A stretch of 34,802 bases of DNA from RUG714 sp964623515 (GTDB taxonomy: Bacteria; Bacillota; Clostridia; Oscillospirales; Acutalibacteraceae), in contig CAZURV010000017.1 of NCBI GenBank assembly GCA_964623515.1, positions 1-34,802 on the forward strand, in the 5' to 3' direction. How positions within the stretch are numbered: the first letter of the stretch is position 1; every line of letters starts with the position of its first letter. Below, piece by piece: positions 16,448 through 24,895 of the stretch. The notes beneath the pieces were generated by a model, which saw nothing but the letters and a program-made list of their open reading frames with translations, made no database searches and had not been told where the DNA came from. Made by a program: the position numbers and the translations under genes.

Positions 16448-17380
16448 ATGGCTATTACAGCAAAAGATGTTAAATCACTGCGTGAAAAAACAGGCGTTGG
16501 GATGATGGAGTGTAAAAAAGCACTTACCAAGGCTGATGGTGATATGAATAAAGCAATAGATTATTTGAGAGAAAAAGGACTGGCAGCAGCAGAGAAAAAA
16601 GCATCCCGCGTTGCGGCCGAAGGCGCAGTTGTTGCTTATTATGATAAAACTGCAAAAAAAGGCGTTCTCGTTGAAGTAAACAGTGAAACTGATTTCGTTG
16701 CAAAAAATGAGAAGTTTCAGAATTTTTGCAATGGCGTTGCGCAAACCATACTCAAAAACGATGTTAAAGATAATGATGTGGAAGCTCTTATGTGTCTTAA
16801 ATATAATGACACAGACCTTACTGTTACAGATACGCTGAATGAACTCATTCTTGCAATCGGCGAAAATATGAAAGTCCGCAGATTTGAAAAAGTTATCGGT
16901 TATGCCGTTTCCTATATTCATGCAGGCGGTTCGGTAGGTGTTATGGTTACTTTTGATACAACCGATGATGTTGCTTCAAAAGACGGCTTCACAGTTATGG
17001 GTAAAGATGTGGCTATGCAAATTGCCGCTATGAGTCCTTCCTATCTTGATAAAGCATCTGTTCCCGTTAAAGTTATTGAGCATGAAAAAGAAATCCTTGC
17101 GGCGCAGATGTCTGCTGATTCAAAATTTGCCAACAAGCCCCAGCAGGTTATTGAAAAGATTGTCGGCGGAAAAATTCATAAATATTATAAGGAAAACTGC
17201 CTTGTTGACCAGGAATTTGTAAAAGACAGCGATTTAACTGTTGGCAAATACATTGAGAAATGTGCGAAAGAACTTGGCGGTGAAATTAAAGTTACCGGCT
17301 TTATTAGATATGCAAAAGGCGAGGGAATCGAGAAAAAAGAAGAGAATTTTGCAAATGAAATTGCAAATATGATAAAATAA
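16448..17380 (+). CDS. tsf: Elongation factor Ts
   Basis: Guanine-nucleotide exchange factor for EF-Tu. The UBA-like N-terminus (ITAKDVKSLREKTGVGMMECKKAL, KAIDYLREKGLAAAEKKASR) and the core motif EVNSETDFVAKNEKF (contains the TDFVAKN phrase) are decisive; the 310-aa length is normal. RBS ACAGGAGGT. It ends the rpsB operon before the terminator at 17476. Confidence 0.98.
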   Translation: MAITAKDVKSLREKTGVGMMECKKALTKADGDMNKAIDYLREKGLAAAEKKASRVAAEGAVVAYYDKTAKKGVLVEVNSETDFVAKNEKFQNFCNGVAQTILKNDVKDNDVEALMCLKYNDTDLTVTDTLNELILAIGENMKVRRFEKVIGYAVSYIHAGGSVGVMVTFDTTDDVASKDGFTVMGKDVAMQIAAMSPSYLDKASVPVKVIEHEKEILAAQMSADSKFANKPQQVIEKIVGGKIHKYYKENCLVDQEFVKDSDLTVGKYIEKCAKELGGEIKVTGFIRYAKGEGIEKKEENFANEIANMIK

Positions 17381-17475
17381 TTTGTAATTTGAATTTATGC
17401 AGGGGCTAAATCGGCGTCGTAAAAAAGTAATCTGAATAACACCACCGGAAACAACTTTATCGATGTCGATAAAGC

Positions 17476-17507
17476 AAAGGCAGCATATCTTTTTATGCTG
17501 CCTTTTT
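17476..17507 (+). terminator. Rho-independent terminator after tsf
   Basis: AAAGGCAGCATA (17476-17487) pairs with TATGCTGCC (17494-17502) and the T-rich flank TTTTT follows. It closes rpsB-tsf. Confidence 0.9.
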
Positions 17508-17522
17508 ATATGGATAAATAAT

Positions 17523-17560
17523 ACGGTGCAGAATCTTAAAACAACTGCACCGTTTTAATT
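17523..17560. terminator. Second hairpin, probable terminator between convergent operons
   Basis: ACGGTGCAG (17523-17531) pairs with CTGCACCGT (17545-17553), followed by TTTTAATT on the plus strand and by ATTATTTAT on the minus strand. It may serve as terminator for the minus-strand asd-dapA-dapB operon, which ends 54 nt away. Confidence 0.6.
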
Positions 17561-17613
17561 CTATATGGACAAAACAAAGGCGGCTACGCTGATTTTGCTA
17601 CCAAAAATATGCT

Positions 17614-18375
17614 TTATGAATTTTCAATTAAGTCTTTCATTGTATAAATACCTGCCGATTTTTCAGAAATGAATTTTGCGGCGTTTAAGGCACCATTTGC
17701 AAATATTTCTCTACTTGCTGCTTGATGCTTGATAGAAAGTACTTCGTCATGTCCAGCAAAAATCACTTCATGTTCTCCCACGATTGTTCCACCACGGACG
17801 GAATGAATGCCTATTTCATTCTTTGAACGTTTAATTCTTTTTGAATGTCTGTCATACTCGTAATTCATCTTTTTATCAAGTGATTCCGAAATGGTATTTG
17901 CAATGAGGATAGCTGTACCGCTTGGTGCGTCTATCTTTCTGTTGTGATGTTTTTCTATGATTTCAATATCGAAATCATTCCCTATAATTTTAGCCGCCGT
18001 TTTTGCAAGTTCGCAAAGAAGGTTGATACCGACAGACATATTGTATGAAAACAATATAGGTATATTTTCTGAAGCTTCTTCTATTTTTTCTACTTCTTTT
18101 TCACTGTACCCTGTAGTTGCTATAACAACAGGAAGATGATTTTTTTTAGAATATTCAAGCAGTGCATCCAGCATCGAGGGATGAGAAAAATCAATGATAA
18201 CATCAGCTTTTTCATCAATTTCCTCAAATTTTTTATAAATGGGAAAAGAATAACTTCCTTTTTTGCAGATGTATCCGTCAACACCGGCAACAACAGTGAA
18301 ATCATTGCCATTGCACAGCGATGCAATTACTTTTCCCATAGTTCCACAACATCCGCTGATAATTACTTTCTTCAT
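17614..18375 (-). CDS. dapB: 4-hydroxy-tetrahydrodipicolinate reductase
   Basis: NAD(P)H-dependent reductase of the diaminopimelate/lysine pathway. The dinucleotide loop GCCGTMG is at residues 8-14, and the family signature EKHHNRKIDAPSGTA contains the catalytic histidine pair and lysine. The C-terminus HQAASREIFANGALNAA is typical. The length of 253 aa is normal. The start codon is preceded by AAAGGAA. Last of asd-dapA-dapB; in a spore former the product also feeds dipicolinate synthesis. Confidence 0.97.
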   Translation of the reverse strand: MKKVIISGCCGTMGKVIASLCNGNDFTVVAGVDGYICKKGSYSFPIYKKFEEIDEKADVIIDFSHPSMLDALLEYSKKNHLPVVIATTGYSEKEVEKIEEASENIPILFSYNMSVGINLLCELAKTAAKIIGNDFDIEIIEKHHNRKIDAPSGTAILIANTISESLDKKMNYEYDRHSKRIKRSKNEIGIHSVRGGTIVGEHEVIFAGHDEVLSIKHQAASREIFANGALNAAKFISEKSAGIYTMKDLIENS

Positions 18376-18394
18376 ATTTTAACATTTCCTTTAT

Positions 18395-19285
18395 TCAGAT
18401 TAAATGATATGTTTGCATAGTCTCCTTTAAATCCAATGCATTTTTCTCATTCAGCCGGAATAAAGGAAGTCTGCATTCGCCGACGTTATACCCCATTAAA
18501 TTCAGCGCTTCTTTAACGGGAACAGGATTTACATCACAAAACAACTGCTTGCACATTTTAAGATACTCAATCTGAAGTTGTGCACTTTTGGCAAAATCTC
18601 CGTTGAGTGCCGTTGCCGCAATATTATGCGTTTCTTCAGGCATAATGTTCGACAATACCGAAACAACGCCTTTTGCGCCGAGAGAAATAAAGGGTGTTAT
18701 CTGATCGTCGTTTCCGCTGTAAAAGGTGAGAGTATCTCCACATAATTCAATACTCTTTGCAAGCGCAGAAATGTTACCGTTCGCCTCTTTAGCACCGACT
18801 ATCATTTCGTGTTTAGCAAGTTCGGCATAAGTTTCCGGTTCAATATTCATACCGGTTCTGCTTGGAACGTTATAAAGAATAATCGGTCTTTTTGCACGAT
18901 CCGCCAAATAATTAAAATGATGAATCAGCCCTTCCTGAGAAGTTTTGTTATAATAAGGTGTAACCATTAAAAGAGCGTCTACACCACAATTTGAAGCCTC
19001 TTCAGAAAGCGCAACGCCATAGGCTGTATCGTTGCTCCCGGCACCGGCAATAACGGGTAAACGACCTCTTGTTTCATCAACAACAAATTTAATAACTTTG
19101 ATATGTTCATCAGTATTTAATGTTTTTGCTTCTCCTGTTGTACCGCATACAACGATTGCATCGGTATGATTTGCAATCTGAAACTCAATTAAATCCGATA
19201 ATACATTGTAATTAATGGTTCCGTCTGGGAACATAGGTGTTACAATGGCCACTGCCGCACCCTCAAAAATTATAGGTTTTTTCAT
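18395..19285 (-). CDS. dapA: 4-hydroxy-tetrahydrodipicolinate synthase
   Basis: Condenses aspartate semialdehyde with pyruvate. The Schiff-base lysine is K166 (VGAKEANG), with Y138 in LYNVPSRTG and the CGTTGEA loop around residues 47-53; Y111/Y112 (PYYNK) are the other conserved tyrosines. The length of 296 aa is normal. RBS AAGGAG precedes the ATG. It lies between asd and dapB with short gaps. Confidence 0.98.
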   Translation of the reverse strand: MKKPIIFEGAAVAIVTPMFPDGTINYNVLSDLIEFQIANHTDAIVVCGTTGEAKTLNTDEHIKVIKFVVDETRGRLPVIAGAGSNDTAYGVALSEEASNCGVDALLMVTPYYNKTSQEGLIHHFNYLADRAKRPIILYNVPSRTGMNIEPETYAELAKHEMIVGAKEANGNISALAKSIELCGDTLTFYSGNDDQITPFISLGAKGVVSVLSNIMPEETHNIAATALNGDFAKSAQLQIEYLKMCKQLFCDVNPVPVKEALNLMGYNVGECRLPLFRLNEKNALDLKETMQTYHLI

Positions 19286-19298
19286 ATTAACTCCTTAA

Positions 19299-20390
19299 TC
19301 AATCAAGATAACCTTTTGCCGCAAGAAGTTCTGCCATAAGAACAGCTCCGCCTGCTGCACCGCGCAGAGTATTATGAGAAAGGCATACAAACTTATAATC
19401 GTACTGCGTATCTTCCCTGAGTCTTCCAACGGAAACAGCCATACCTCCTTCTAGATTTCTGTGGAGTGTAGACTGTGGGTAATCATTTTCGCTAAAATAA
19501 TGCAAGAATTGTTTGGGAGCACTCGGCAAACAAAGTATCTGCGGTTCTCCCTTGAATTCTGACCAAACTTTTACAGCTTCTGCCTTTGTTGGCTTTTTCC
19601 CTCCCTCAAAACGCACATAAACTGCTCCAAAATGACCGTCTGTAACCGGAACGCGTATGCATTGCGCCGTAAAATTCGGAGCTGTCGCGTTAACGATTTT
19701 GCCGTTTTCTACTTTTCCCCATATTTTCAGCGGTTCCTGTTCGCTTTTTTCTTCCTCACCATTTATATAAGGTATGATATTATCTTTCATTTCAGGCCAA
19801 GAATCAAAATTTTTGCCTGCGCCTGAAATTGCCTGATAGGTGCATACAAGCACATCCTTGACTTTATATCCAGCCTTATCAAGAGGGAAGAGGGGGGGAA
19901 CATAACACTGAATAGAACAGTTGGATTTTACCGAAATGAAACCGCGCTTTGTACCCAGCCTTTCTCTCTGCGCTTTTATAACTTCCGTGTGTTCTGGATT
20001 AAGTTCCGGAATAATCATCGGAACATCATCCGTTGAACGGTGTGCACTGTTATTTGACATAACAGGACATTCTGCTTTTGCATATTGCTCCTCAAGCGTC
20101 TTAATTTCTGCTTTTGGCATATCAACTGCACAGAAAACGAAATCAACGAGACTCGCAATTTTTTCAACATCCGCTGAAGCGTTATAAACAATTAAATCTT
20201 TAATAGAGTCAGGAATAGGCTCTGTCATCTTCCATTTCCCCGAAACAGCTTCCTCATATGTTTTCCCAGCAGAACGCGTGCTGGCTGCAACAAGCACCGG
20301 TTCAAACCACGGATGCTTATCAAGCAACATCGCAAATCTCTGACCAACCATTCCGGTAGCACCTATTATACCCACCTTGTAAGTTTTCAT
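19299..20390 (-). CDS. asd: Aspartate-semialdehyde dehydrogenase
   Basis: Makes aspartate semialdehyde from aspartyl phosphate. NADP loop GATGMVG at residues 10-16 and catalytic C158 in KSNCSIQCY. The protein is 363 aa with the archaeal/fungal-type pattern (SNNSAHRSTDDVPMIIPE), the type common in Clostridia. The ATG at 20390 follows AAGGGGATGA. First gene of the lysine operon. A TATAAT -10 box lies on the minus strand at 20441-20436, but I see no good -35. Confidence 0.95.
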   Translation of the reverse strand: MKTYKVGIIGATGMVGQRFAMLLDKHPWFEPVLVAASTRSAGKTYEEAVSGKWKMTEPIPDSIKDLIVYNASADVEKIASLVDFVFCAVDMPKAEIKTLEEQYAKAECPVMSNNSAHRSTDDVPMIIPELNPEHTEVIKAQRERLGTKRGFISVKSNCSIQCYVPPLFPLDKAGYKVKDVLVCTYQAISGAGKNFDSWPEMKDNIIPYINGEEEKSEQEPLKIWGKVENGKIVNATAPNFTAQCIRVPVTDGHFGAVYVRFEGGKKPTKAEAVKVWSEFKGEPQILCLPSAPKQFLHYFSENDYPQSTLHRNLEGGMAVSVGRLREDTQYDYKFVCLSHNTLRGAAGGAVLMAELLAAKGYLD

Positions 20391-20451
20391 ATAGTCATCC
20401 CCTTAAAATAAATGTTGTAATCGCTTTAAATATGCATTATAATACTCCCAG

Positions 20452-20480
20452 TTAATATATTTTAACATTTATATTATATT
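20452..20480 (+). promoter_or_regulatory. Weak candidate promoter for queA-tgt
   Basis: TTAATA (20452-20457), 17-nt spacer, TATATT (20475-20480). Both boxes deviate from consensus, so confidence is low; it sits in the divergent asd/queA spacer. Confidence 0.35.
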
Positions 20481-20501
20481 TAGTCAATCTATGGAGAAGA
20501 A

Positions 20502-21530
20502 ATGAAAAAAAGCGATTTTAATTACTATCTGCCAAAAAATTTAATTGCTCAACATCCACTGGAGCACCGAGATGATTCGAGGCTGATGGTTTTAAATAAA
20601 TCAACCGGTGCAATAAAGCACAAACATTTTTATGATTTAACGGAGATGCTCGGCGAACAAGACTGCTTGATTCTGAATGATACAAAAGTTCTGCCTGCCA
20701 GAATTTACGGCAAAAAAAAAGATACGGGAGCCGTTGTTGAATTTTTGCTTTTAAAACAGATTTCATCAAACAGGTGGGAAACACTTGCAGGTCCTGGGAA
20801 AAAGGCTAAAACCGGCTCACAATTTGTGATAAAGGAAAATATACTTCAATTAACGGTCTGTGATGTTCTTGAAAATGGAAACAGAATCGTAGATTTTAAA
20901 TATAATGGCAATTTTTTTGAAATACTTGATGAAATAGGGCAGATGCCGCTTCCACCGTATATAAGCGAAACGCTTGATGATAAAAACAGATACCAGACGG
21001 TATACGCAAAAAATATAGGCTCAGCGGCAGCTCCGACTGCCGGACTGCATTTTACGAAAGAAATGCTGAATACCTTAAAACAAAGAGGAGTAAAAATAGG
21101 ATACGTTACGCTTCATGTTGGTTTAGGTACTTTCAGACCCGTTAAATCAGAAAATATTGAAAATCATATTATGCATTCTGAGCATTATATTATGCCGCCA
21201 GAAACCGCAGATCTGATAAACTCCGTAAAGGAAGAAGGAGGAAGGATTATTTCAGTTGGTACCACAAGTTGCAGAACGATTGAAACAGTCGCCTCGGAAA
21301 ACGGTGGAAAAATTACAGCCTGTGAAGGAAACAGTAAAATTTTTATTTATCCCGGATATGAATTTAAATGCATTGATGCACTGATAACAAATTTCCATTT
21401 GCCGGAAAGTACACTTATTATGCTGGTAAGCGCGCTTGCAGGACAACAAAATACAATGAATGCTTATAAAACAGCAGTGGAAGAAAAATATCGCTTTTTC
21501 AGTTTTGGCGATGCAATGTTGATTGAATGA
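20502..21530 (+). CDS. queA: S-adenosylmethionine:tRNA ribosyltransferase-isomerase
   Basis: Transfers the ribosyl part of SAM to preQ1 in tRNA to form epoxyqueuosine. Signature stretches are NYYLPKNLIAQHPLEHRDDSRLMVL (start), LNDTKVLPARIYGKK, AAPTAGLHFT and THVGLGTF-like YVTLHVGLGTFRPV. The length is 342 aa. RBS GGAGA. The stop is 8 nt before tgt, so the two queuosine genes are an operon. Confidence 0.97.
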   Translation: MKKSDFNYYLPKNLIAQHPLEHRDDSRLMVLNKSTGAIKHKHFYDLTEMLGEQDCLILNDTKVLPARIYGKKKDTGAVVEFLLLKQISSNRWETLAGPGKKAKTGSQFVIKENILQLTVCDVLENGNRIVDFKYNGNFFEILDEIGQMPLPPYISETLDDKNRYQTVYAKNIGSAAAPTAGLHFTKEMLNTLKQRGVKIGYVTLHVGLGTFRPVKSENIENHIMHSEHYIMPPETADLINSVKEEGGRIISVGTTSCRTIETVASENGGKITACEGNSKIFIYPGYEFKCIDALITNFHLPESTLIMLVSALAGQQNTMNAYKTAVEEKYRFFSFGDAMLIE

Positions 21531-21538
21531 GGTAAAAT

Positions 21539-22666
21539 ATGAAGATAATAAACAAAGAAGGCAGGGCAAGGCGCGGCATATTTGTTACCCCACATGGGAT
21601 TGTACAGACACCGGCTTTTCAAAATGTTGCAACATGCGGTGCAATTAAAGGAGGTCTTTCTGCTTTTGATTTAAAAGATATTAACTGCCAAATTTTGCTT
21701 TCAAACACATATCATCTGCATTTGAGACCTGGAGATGAACTAATTAAAAAAATGGGCGGCCTTCATAAATTTATCGGATGGAACGGTCCTATCCTGACAG
21801 ATAGCGGAGGATTTCAGGTCTTTTCGCTTGCTAAGCAGAGCAACATCAAGGAAGAGGGTGTTACCTTTGCCTCCCATATAGACGGACACCATATATTTTT
21901 GGGTCCGGAAGAAAGTATGAGAATTCAGTCAAATCTAGGATCAACCATTGCAATGGCGTTTGATGAATGCGTGAAAAACCCTTCAACACATGAATATTCC
22001 GAAAAATCAAGTAAACGGACCGTTCGCTGGCTCGAAAGATGCAAGAAGGAGATGCAACGCCTTAATTCGTTGGATGAGACAGTAAATAAAGCGCAGATGC
22101 TTTTTGGTATCAACCAAGGATGCTGTTTTGAGGATATACGCATTGAGAATATGAAAAAAATTACGGATATGGATTTGGACGGTTATGCCATCGGAGGACT
22201 TGCAGTAGGGGAACCTAAAGAGGAAATGTACCGTATAATTGATGCGGTAGAACCCTATATGCCAGAAGATAAACCCAGATATCTTATGGGAGTGGGAACA
22301 CCCGGAAATATTTTAACGGGCGTAAAACTCGGATTGGATTTATTTGATTGCGTTATGCCGTCACGCAATGCACGGCATGGACATCTTTTCACCAAAAAGG
22401 GAATAATTAACCTTAATAATGCCAAATATGCTTATGACAGCAATCCTATCGACGAAACCTGTACCTGTGAAGCCTGCCGAAATCACAGCAGAGCATACAT
22501 TAAACATCTTTTTAAAGCGAATGAAATACTCGCCATGAGACTTTCGGTCATCCACAATTTACATTTTTATAATAATCTTATGTTTGAAATCAGAAGCAGT
22601 CTCGAAAACGGAACATTTGAGAATTATTATGTCGAAAATGTAAATAAATTGGATACCCGAATTTAA
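21539..22666 (+). CDS. tgt: tRNA-guanine transglycosylase (queuine/preQ1)
   Basis: Exchanges guanine 34 for preQ1 in tRNAs with GUN anticodons. The catalytic D88 is in LTDSGGFQVF, and the zinc site CTCEACRNHSRAYIKHL is near residue 315. LMGVGTPG and DCVMPSRNARHG are also diagnostic. The length is 375 aa. RBS GAGGT precedes the ATG. Confidence 0.97.
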   Translation: MKIINKEGRARRGIFVTPHGIVQTPAFQNVATCGAIKGGLSAFDLKDINCQILLSNTYHLHLRPGDELIKKMGGLHKFIGWNGPILTDSGGFQVFSLAKQSNIKEEGVTFASHIDGHHIFLGPEESMRIQSNLGSTIAMAFDECVKNPSTHEYSEKSSKRTVRWLERCKKEMQRLNSLDETVNKAQMLFGINQGCCFEDIRIENMKKITDMDLDGYAIGGLAVGEPKEEMYRIIDAVEPYMPEDKPRYLMGVGTPGNILTGVKLGLDLFDCVMPSRNARHGHLFTKKGIINLNNAKYAYDSNPIDETCTCEACRNHSRAYIKHLFKANEILAMRLSVIHNLHFYNNLMFEIRSSLENGTFENYYVENVNKLDTRI

Positions 22667-22670
22667 ATGC

Positions 22671-22699
22671 TTGCAATCATGGCAAAATTACTATATAAT
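22671..22699 (+). promoter_or_regulatory. Sigma-A type promoter for yajC
   Basis: TTGCAA (22671-22676), 17-nt spacer, TATAAT (22694-22699), starting 5 nt after the tgt stop. Its predicted transcript begins near 22706. Confidence 0.85.
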
Positions 22700-22766
22700 A
22701 ATTAAAATGTCTAAGATTACAGTGCTTTGGCATATAAAAAAGTATAAAATACACGGAGGTATGAAA

Positions 22767-23213
22767 ATGCAGTTTATATTATTAGCAACGTCCTCAACGG
22801 AAACCACTTCGAGCGGTTTTTTCGGTTCAACCTACGGAATGCTTATTCCGATTATAGCAATCTTTGCTCTTATGTATTTCCTTATGATAAGGCCACAGAA
22901 CAAACAGCGTAAAGCTGAAGAAGAGATGAGAAATCAAACAGACATTGGAGACGAAGTTACAACAATCGGCGGTATTGTAGGAAAGGTAGTTTCCGTTAAA
23001 GAAGATACTCTGGTTATCGAAACCGGTGCTGACAGAAACAAGATGAAAGTTAAACGTTGGTCTATTCAGTCAAACGATACGAAAAAAGCCGCTCAACAGA
23101 AAGCGATAGAAGAGGCTAAAAAGGCAAAAGAAGAAGCAAAAAAAGCTGCAAAAGAAAAAAAACTTCAGAAAAACGACAACAAAACCGAAGAAAAAGCTGA
23201 AAATAAAAAATAA
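22767..23213 (+). CDS. yajC: Preprotein translocase subunit YajC
   Basis: Small accessory protein of the Sec machinery. One membrane helix (IPIIAIFALMYFLMIRP) followed by the family signature RPQNKQRKAEEEMRN and GDEVTTIGGIVGKV. The C-terminal 45 residues are an unusually long lysine/alanine/glutamate-rich tail, probably a charged helix. I start it at ATG 22767 (MQFILLAT): GGAGG at 22755-22759 gives normal spacing, whereas the ATG at 22761 is only one base after it. Confidence 0.93.
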   Translation: MQFILLATSSTETTSSGFFGSTYGMLIPIIAIFALMYFLMIRPQNKQRKAEEEMRNQTDIGDEVTTIGGIVGKVVSVKEDTLVIETGADRNKMKVKRWSIQSNDTKKAAQQKAIEEAKKAKEEAKKAAKEKKLQKNDNKTEEKAENKK

Positions 23214-23228
23214 TTTTTCATAAAATAG

Positions 23229-23275
23229 AACTTCCCGAATACTATTTTAATAAGTAGTGTTCGGGAGTTTTTTTT
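23229..23275 (+). terminator. Terminator after yajC whose 3' arm contains the next gene's Shine-Dalgarno
   Basis: AACTTCCCGAATACTA (23229-23244) pairs with TAGTGTTCGGGAGTT (23255-23269) allowing G-T pairs, followed by a run of eight T. GGGAG in the 3' arm is the only ribosome site for the membrane-protein gene starting at 23278, so read-through RNA would have its site buried. Confidence 0.85.
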
Positions 23276-23277
23276 AT

Positions 23278-23688
23278 ATGAAATCAATTCTAAAAAAAAT
23301 ATCATTTATTTTAGTTATTTATACAATCGGTCTTTTTATAGTTTTCAGCCTGTCTGCTTTTATCATTATGGAAACAAGGATAAATATTGAACGATGTGAA
23401 TTTTTTTCATTCACTTCCATTATTTTATTAAACTGCGTTGCACTAATTTACATACGAAATGCAAGCGAAAATAAATTGATTTACATGTTAACTTTGCCCT
23501 TGCTACTACCGATAATTGTTTTAATTGCGGATATAGCATTAGGGTATGGTGTCGGATTAAGAAATATTTATATTTTGGCAGCAATCGTAATCGAAAGTAT
23601 TATCATTTATTTATTTAAACCAATAAAATTTTCAAGAAGAAATAATATAAATAAAATCAGGAGAAATTATGAGAAAAACCGCAAGTAG
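23278..23688 (+). CDS. TIGR04086-type four-helix membrane protein
   Basis: A 136-aa protein with four hydrophobic helices and a basic C-terminus, located directly after yajC. This matches the small TIGR04086 membrane-protein family of Clostridia (from memory), which has no assigned role. I use ATG 23278 (MKSILKK); a GTG at 23257 would lie inside the terminator. It overlaps the next gene by 20 nt. Confidence 0.7.
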   Translation: MKSILKKISFILVIYTIGLFIVFSLSAFIIMETRINIERCEFFSFTSIILLNCVALIYIRNASENKLIYMLTLPLLLPIIVLIADIALGYGVGLRNIYILAAIVIESIIIYLFKPIKFSRRNNINKIRRNYEKNRK

Positions 23689-24292
23689 AAGAATCGTAAG
23701 TACAAAAATTTTTATTGAGGACAATAAACTTCTTTTCCTTTTTATAACCACACTGACCATAGGAATAGCATTGGGTTCGATCATAACTTTTTTTATAGGA
23801 GATAAAAACAATGAAGCCATAAATATATTGATAAACCAGTATATTGATGAAAATAAAACGTTAAGCATACTGTCCATGTTTATCAGAGAACTATTTTCCA
23901 ACGGCGTCATTATAGCCGTTTTATACATATCAGGTTTATGTGTTATAGGCGTTCCGTTTATATGTTCCATTCCGTTTATAAAGGGGATTCTCTGCGGGGT
24001 AATCTTTTCATACGAGTATTACAACAACGGTCTGAAAGGTTTTTTATGTGTTTTATGTACGCTTGCAATACCGACGGCGCTGTTTCTTTGCCTTATCAGT
24101 TATTCATATAAGGAAAGTTTTCTGATGAGCATAAATGTTTCTAACGGCATATACACTGCTAAAATTCGCAACACAGATTATCAATGCTCATTCTTTACAT
24201 TTACCAAGAGATATATAATTTTCATATTCTTCACAGCTATCATTTCGCTGATTTCAGGTATTCTGACTTCACTTTTTTCGGAAATTTTATAA
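23669..24292 (+). CDS. spoIIM: Stage II sporulation protein M-like membrane protein
   Basis: A 207-aa integral membrane protein with about five helices, beginning with a basic cytoplasmic segment and having LFSNGVIIAVLYISGLCVIGVPFIC in the middle, which fits the SpoIIM architecture (about 210 aa). SpoIIM is part of the DMP complex that degrades septal peptidoglycan during engulfment. RBS AGGAG with 6-nt spacing; the start lies inside the preceding gene. In Clostridia spoIIM is often near xerD, which is present just downstream here. The identity rests on length, topology and context rather than on a single motif. Confidence 0.75.
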   Translation: MRKTASRRIVSTKIFIEDNKLLFLFITTLTIGIALGSIITFFIGDKNNEAINILINQYIDENKTLSILSMFIRELFSNGVIIAVLYISGLCVIGVPFICSIPFIKGILCGVIFSYEYYNNGLKGFLCVLCTLAIPTALFLCLISYSYKESFLMSINVSNGIYTAKIRNTDYQCSFFTFTKRYIIFIFFTAIISLISGILTSLFSEIL

Positions 24293-24430
24293 TGCAGGTT
24301 TCATTTACATCTGTGCGATAAAATTTATAAAAAATAATTTTCAAAAGCAAAAATGGACTCTTTAAAAAAATAATGAAACTTTTTTGCGGATTATGATTGC
24401 AATTGAATAAAAAATGGGAGAATACAAGTA

Positions 24431-24657
24431 GTGAATTATCGCAGACAATGTTTAGAAATATTTATATATGCAATATCCAGAATATAAATTTTAAAATGGC
24501 AAAACTAAATGAGATACCCAAGTGCAAAGAAGATGCAATTTATTCTTGACTCAACAGAAGCCGTGAAAATATAGAAGTTCCGTTCTTTCAATGGTGTATA
24601 CTCGCAGTTGCATTTGATGTCAATGTGAATGATTTTTTGAGGCTTAAAGTTGATTAG
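24431..24657 (+). pseudogene. Broken small HTH-like (XRE-type) gene
   Basis: A GTG at 24431, preceded by GGGAG (24416-24420), opens MNYRRQCLEIFIYAISRI then stops. A +1 shift near 24480 continues as QNINFKMAKLNEIPKC and KEDAIYS, a TGA (24547-24549), LNRSRENIEVPFF and QWCILAVAFDVNVNDFLRLKVD, ending at the TAG at 24655. The second part looks like the end of an XRE-type helix-turn-helix domain (a 'YSWLN' phrase and a terminal 'A-A-L-x-V-x-x-D-D-L' pattern), and the TGA sits where a tryptophan (TGG) is expected. Two lesions in about 75 codons mark it as decayed. The family call is tentative. Confidence 0.45.
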
Positions 24658-24684
24658 AAATAATTTAAAAAAATTCAGAAATTA

Positions 24685-24712
24685 TTGACAAACGGAACTT
24701 AATTTGTATAAT
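24685..24712 (+). promoter_or_regulatory. Strong sigma-A type promoter in front of the SAM riboswitch
   Basis: Perfect TTGACA (24685-24690) and TATAAT (24707-24712) with a 16-nt spacer, placing the transcript start at about 24719, directly at the riboswitch P1 stem. Confidence 0.85.
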
Positions 24713-24720
24713 TATATCAA

Positions 24721-24804
24721 CCTATTAAGAGTCTGTGAGGGAGCAAACCCGATGACCGCACAGCAACCTATCAAATGGCAAGGTGCTAATGCTTGACCGA
24801 TAGG
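24721..24804 (+). ncRNA. SAM-I (S-box) riboswitch aptamer
   Basis: P1 is CCTAT (24721-24725) with ATAGG (24800-24804). Inside are TTAAGAG, CTGTG...CACAG (P2), GGGAGCAAACCCGATGACCG, the invariant AGCAACC and AAGGTGCTAATGC, all in S-box order. The aptamer senses S-adenosylmethionine and in Bacillota usually turns off methionine/SAM genes. Here the expression platform is intact (next entry) but no intact methionine gene follows. Confidence 0.88.
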
Positions 24805-24853
24805 ATAATACAGAGTTATTTTCATCCTATTGGTAACGATGGGATTTTCTTTT
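24800..24853 (+). terminator. SAM riboswitch expression platform: antiterminator and terminator
   Basis: ATAGGAT (24800-24806), which includes the 3' strand of P1, can pair with ATCCTAT (24824-24830) to form the antiterminator. Alternatively ATCCTATTG (24824-24832) pairs with CGATGGGAT (24837-24845) around a GTAA loop and is followed by TTTTCTTTT, a rho-independent terminator. This mutually exclusive pairing is the standard S-box OFF switch. Confidence 0.85.
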
Positions 24854-24895
24854 GTTCACTCTGATGAAGTATATATTTTTAAGAGGTTATTTATT

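Noticed and set aside
17561..17613. Frame around 17570 reading NKGGYADFATKNM-like sequence after the dapB terminator
   Set aside because: Short, without start or ribosome site, and it runs into the antisense of dapB; probably chance.
22671..22766. TTG start at 22671 that would lengthen YajC by 32 residues
   Set aside because: The TTG is the -35 box of a TTGCAA/TATAAT promoter, and a GGAGG with a well-spaced ATG lies at 22755-22769.
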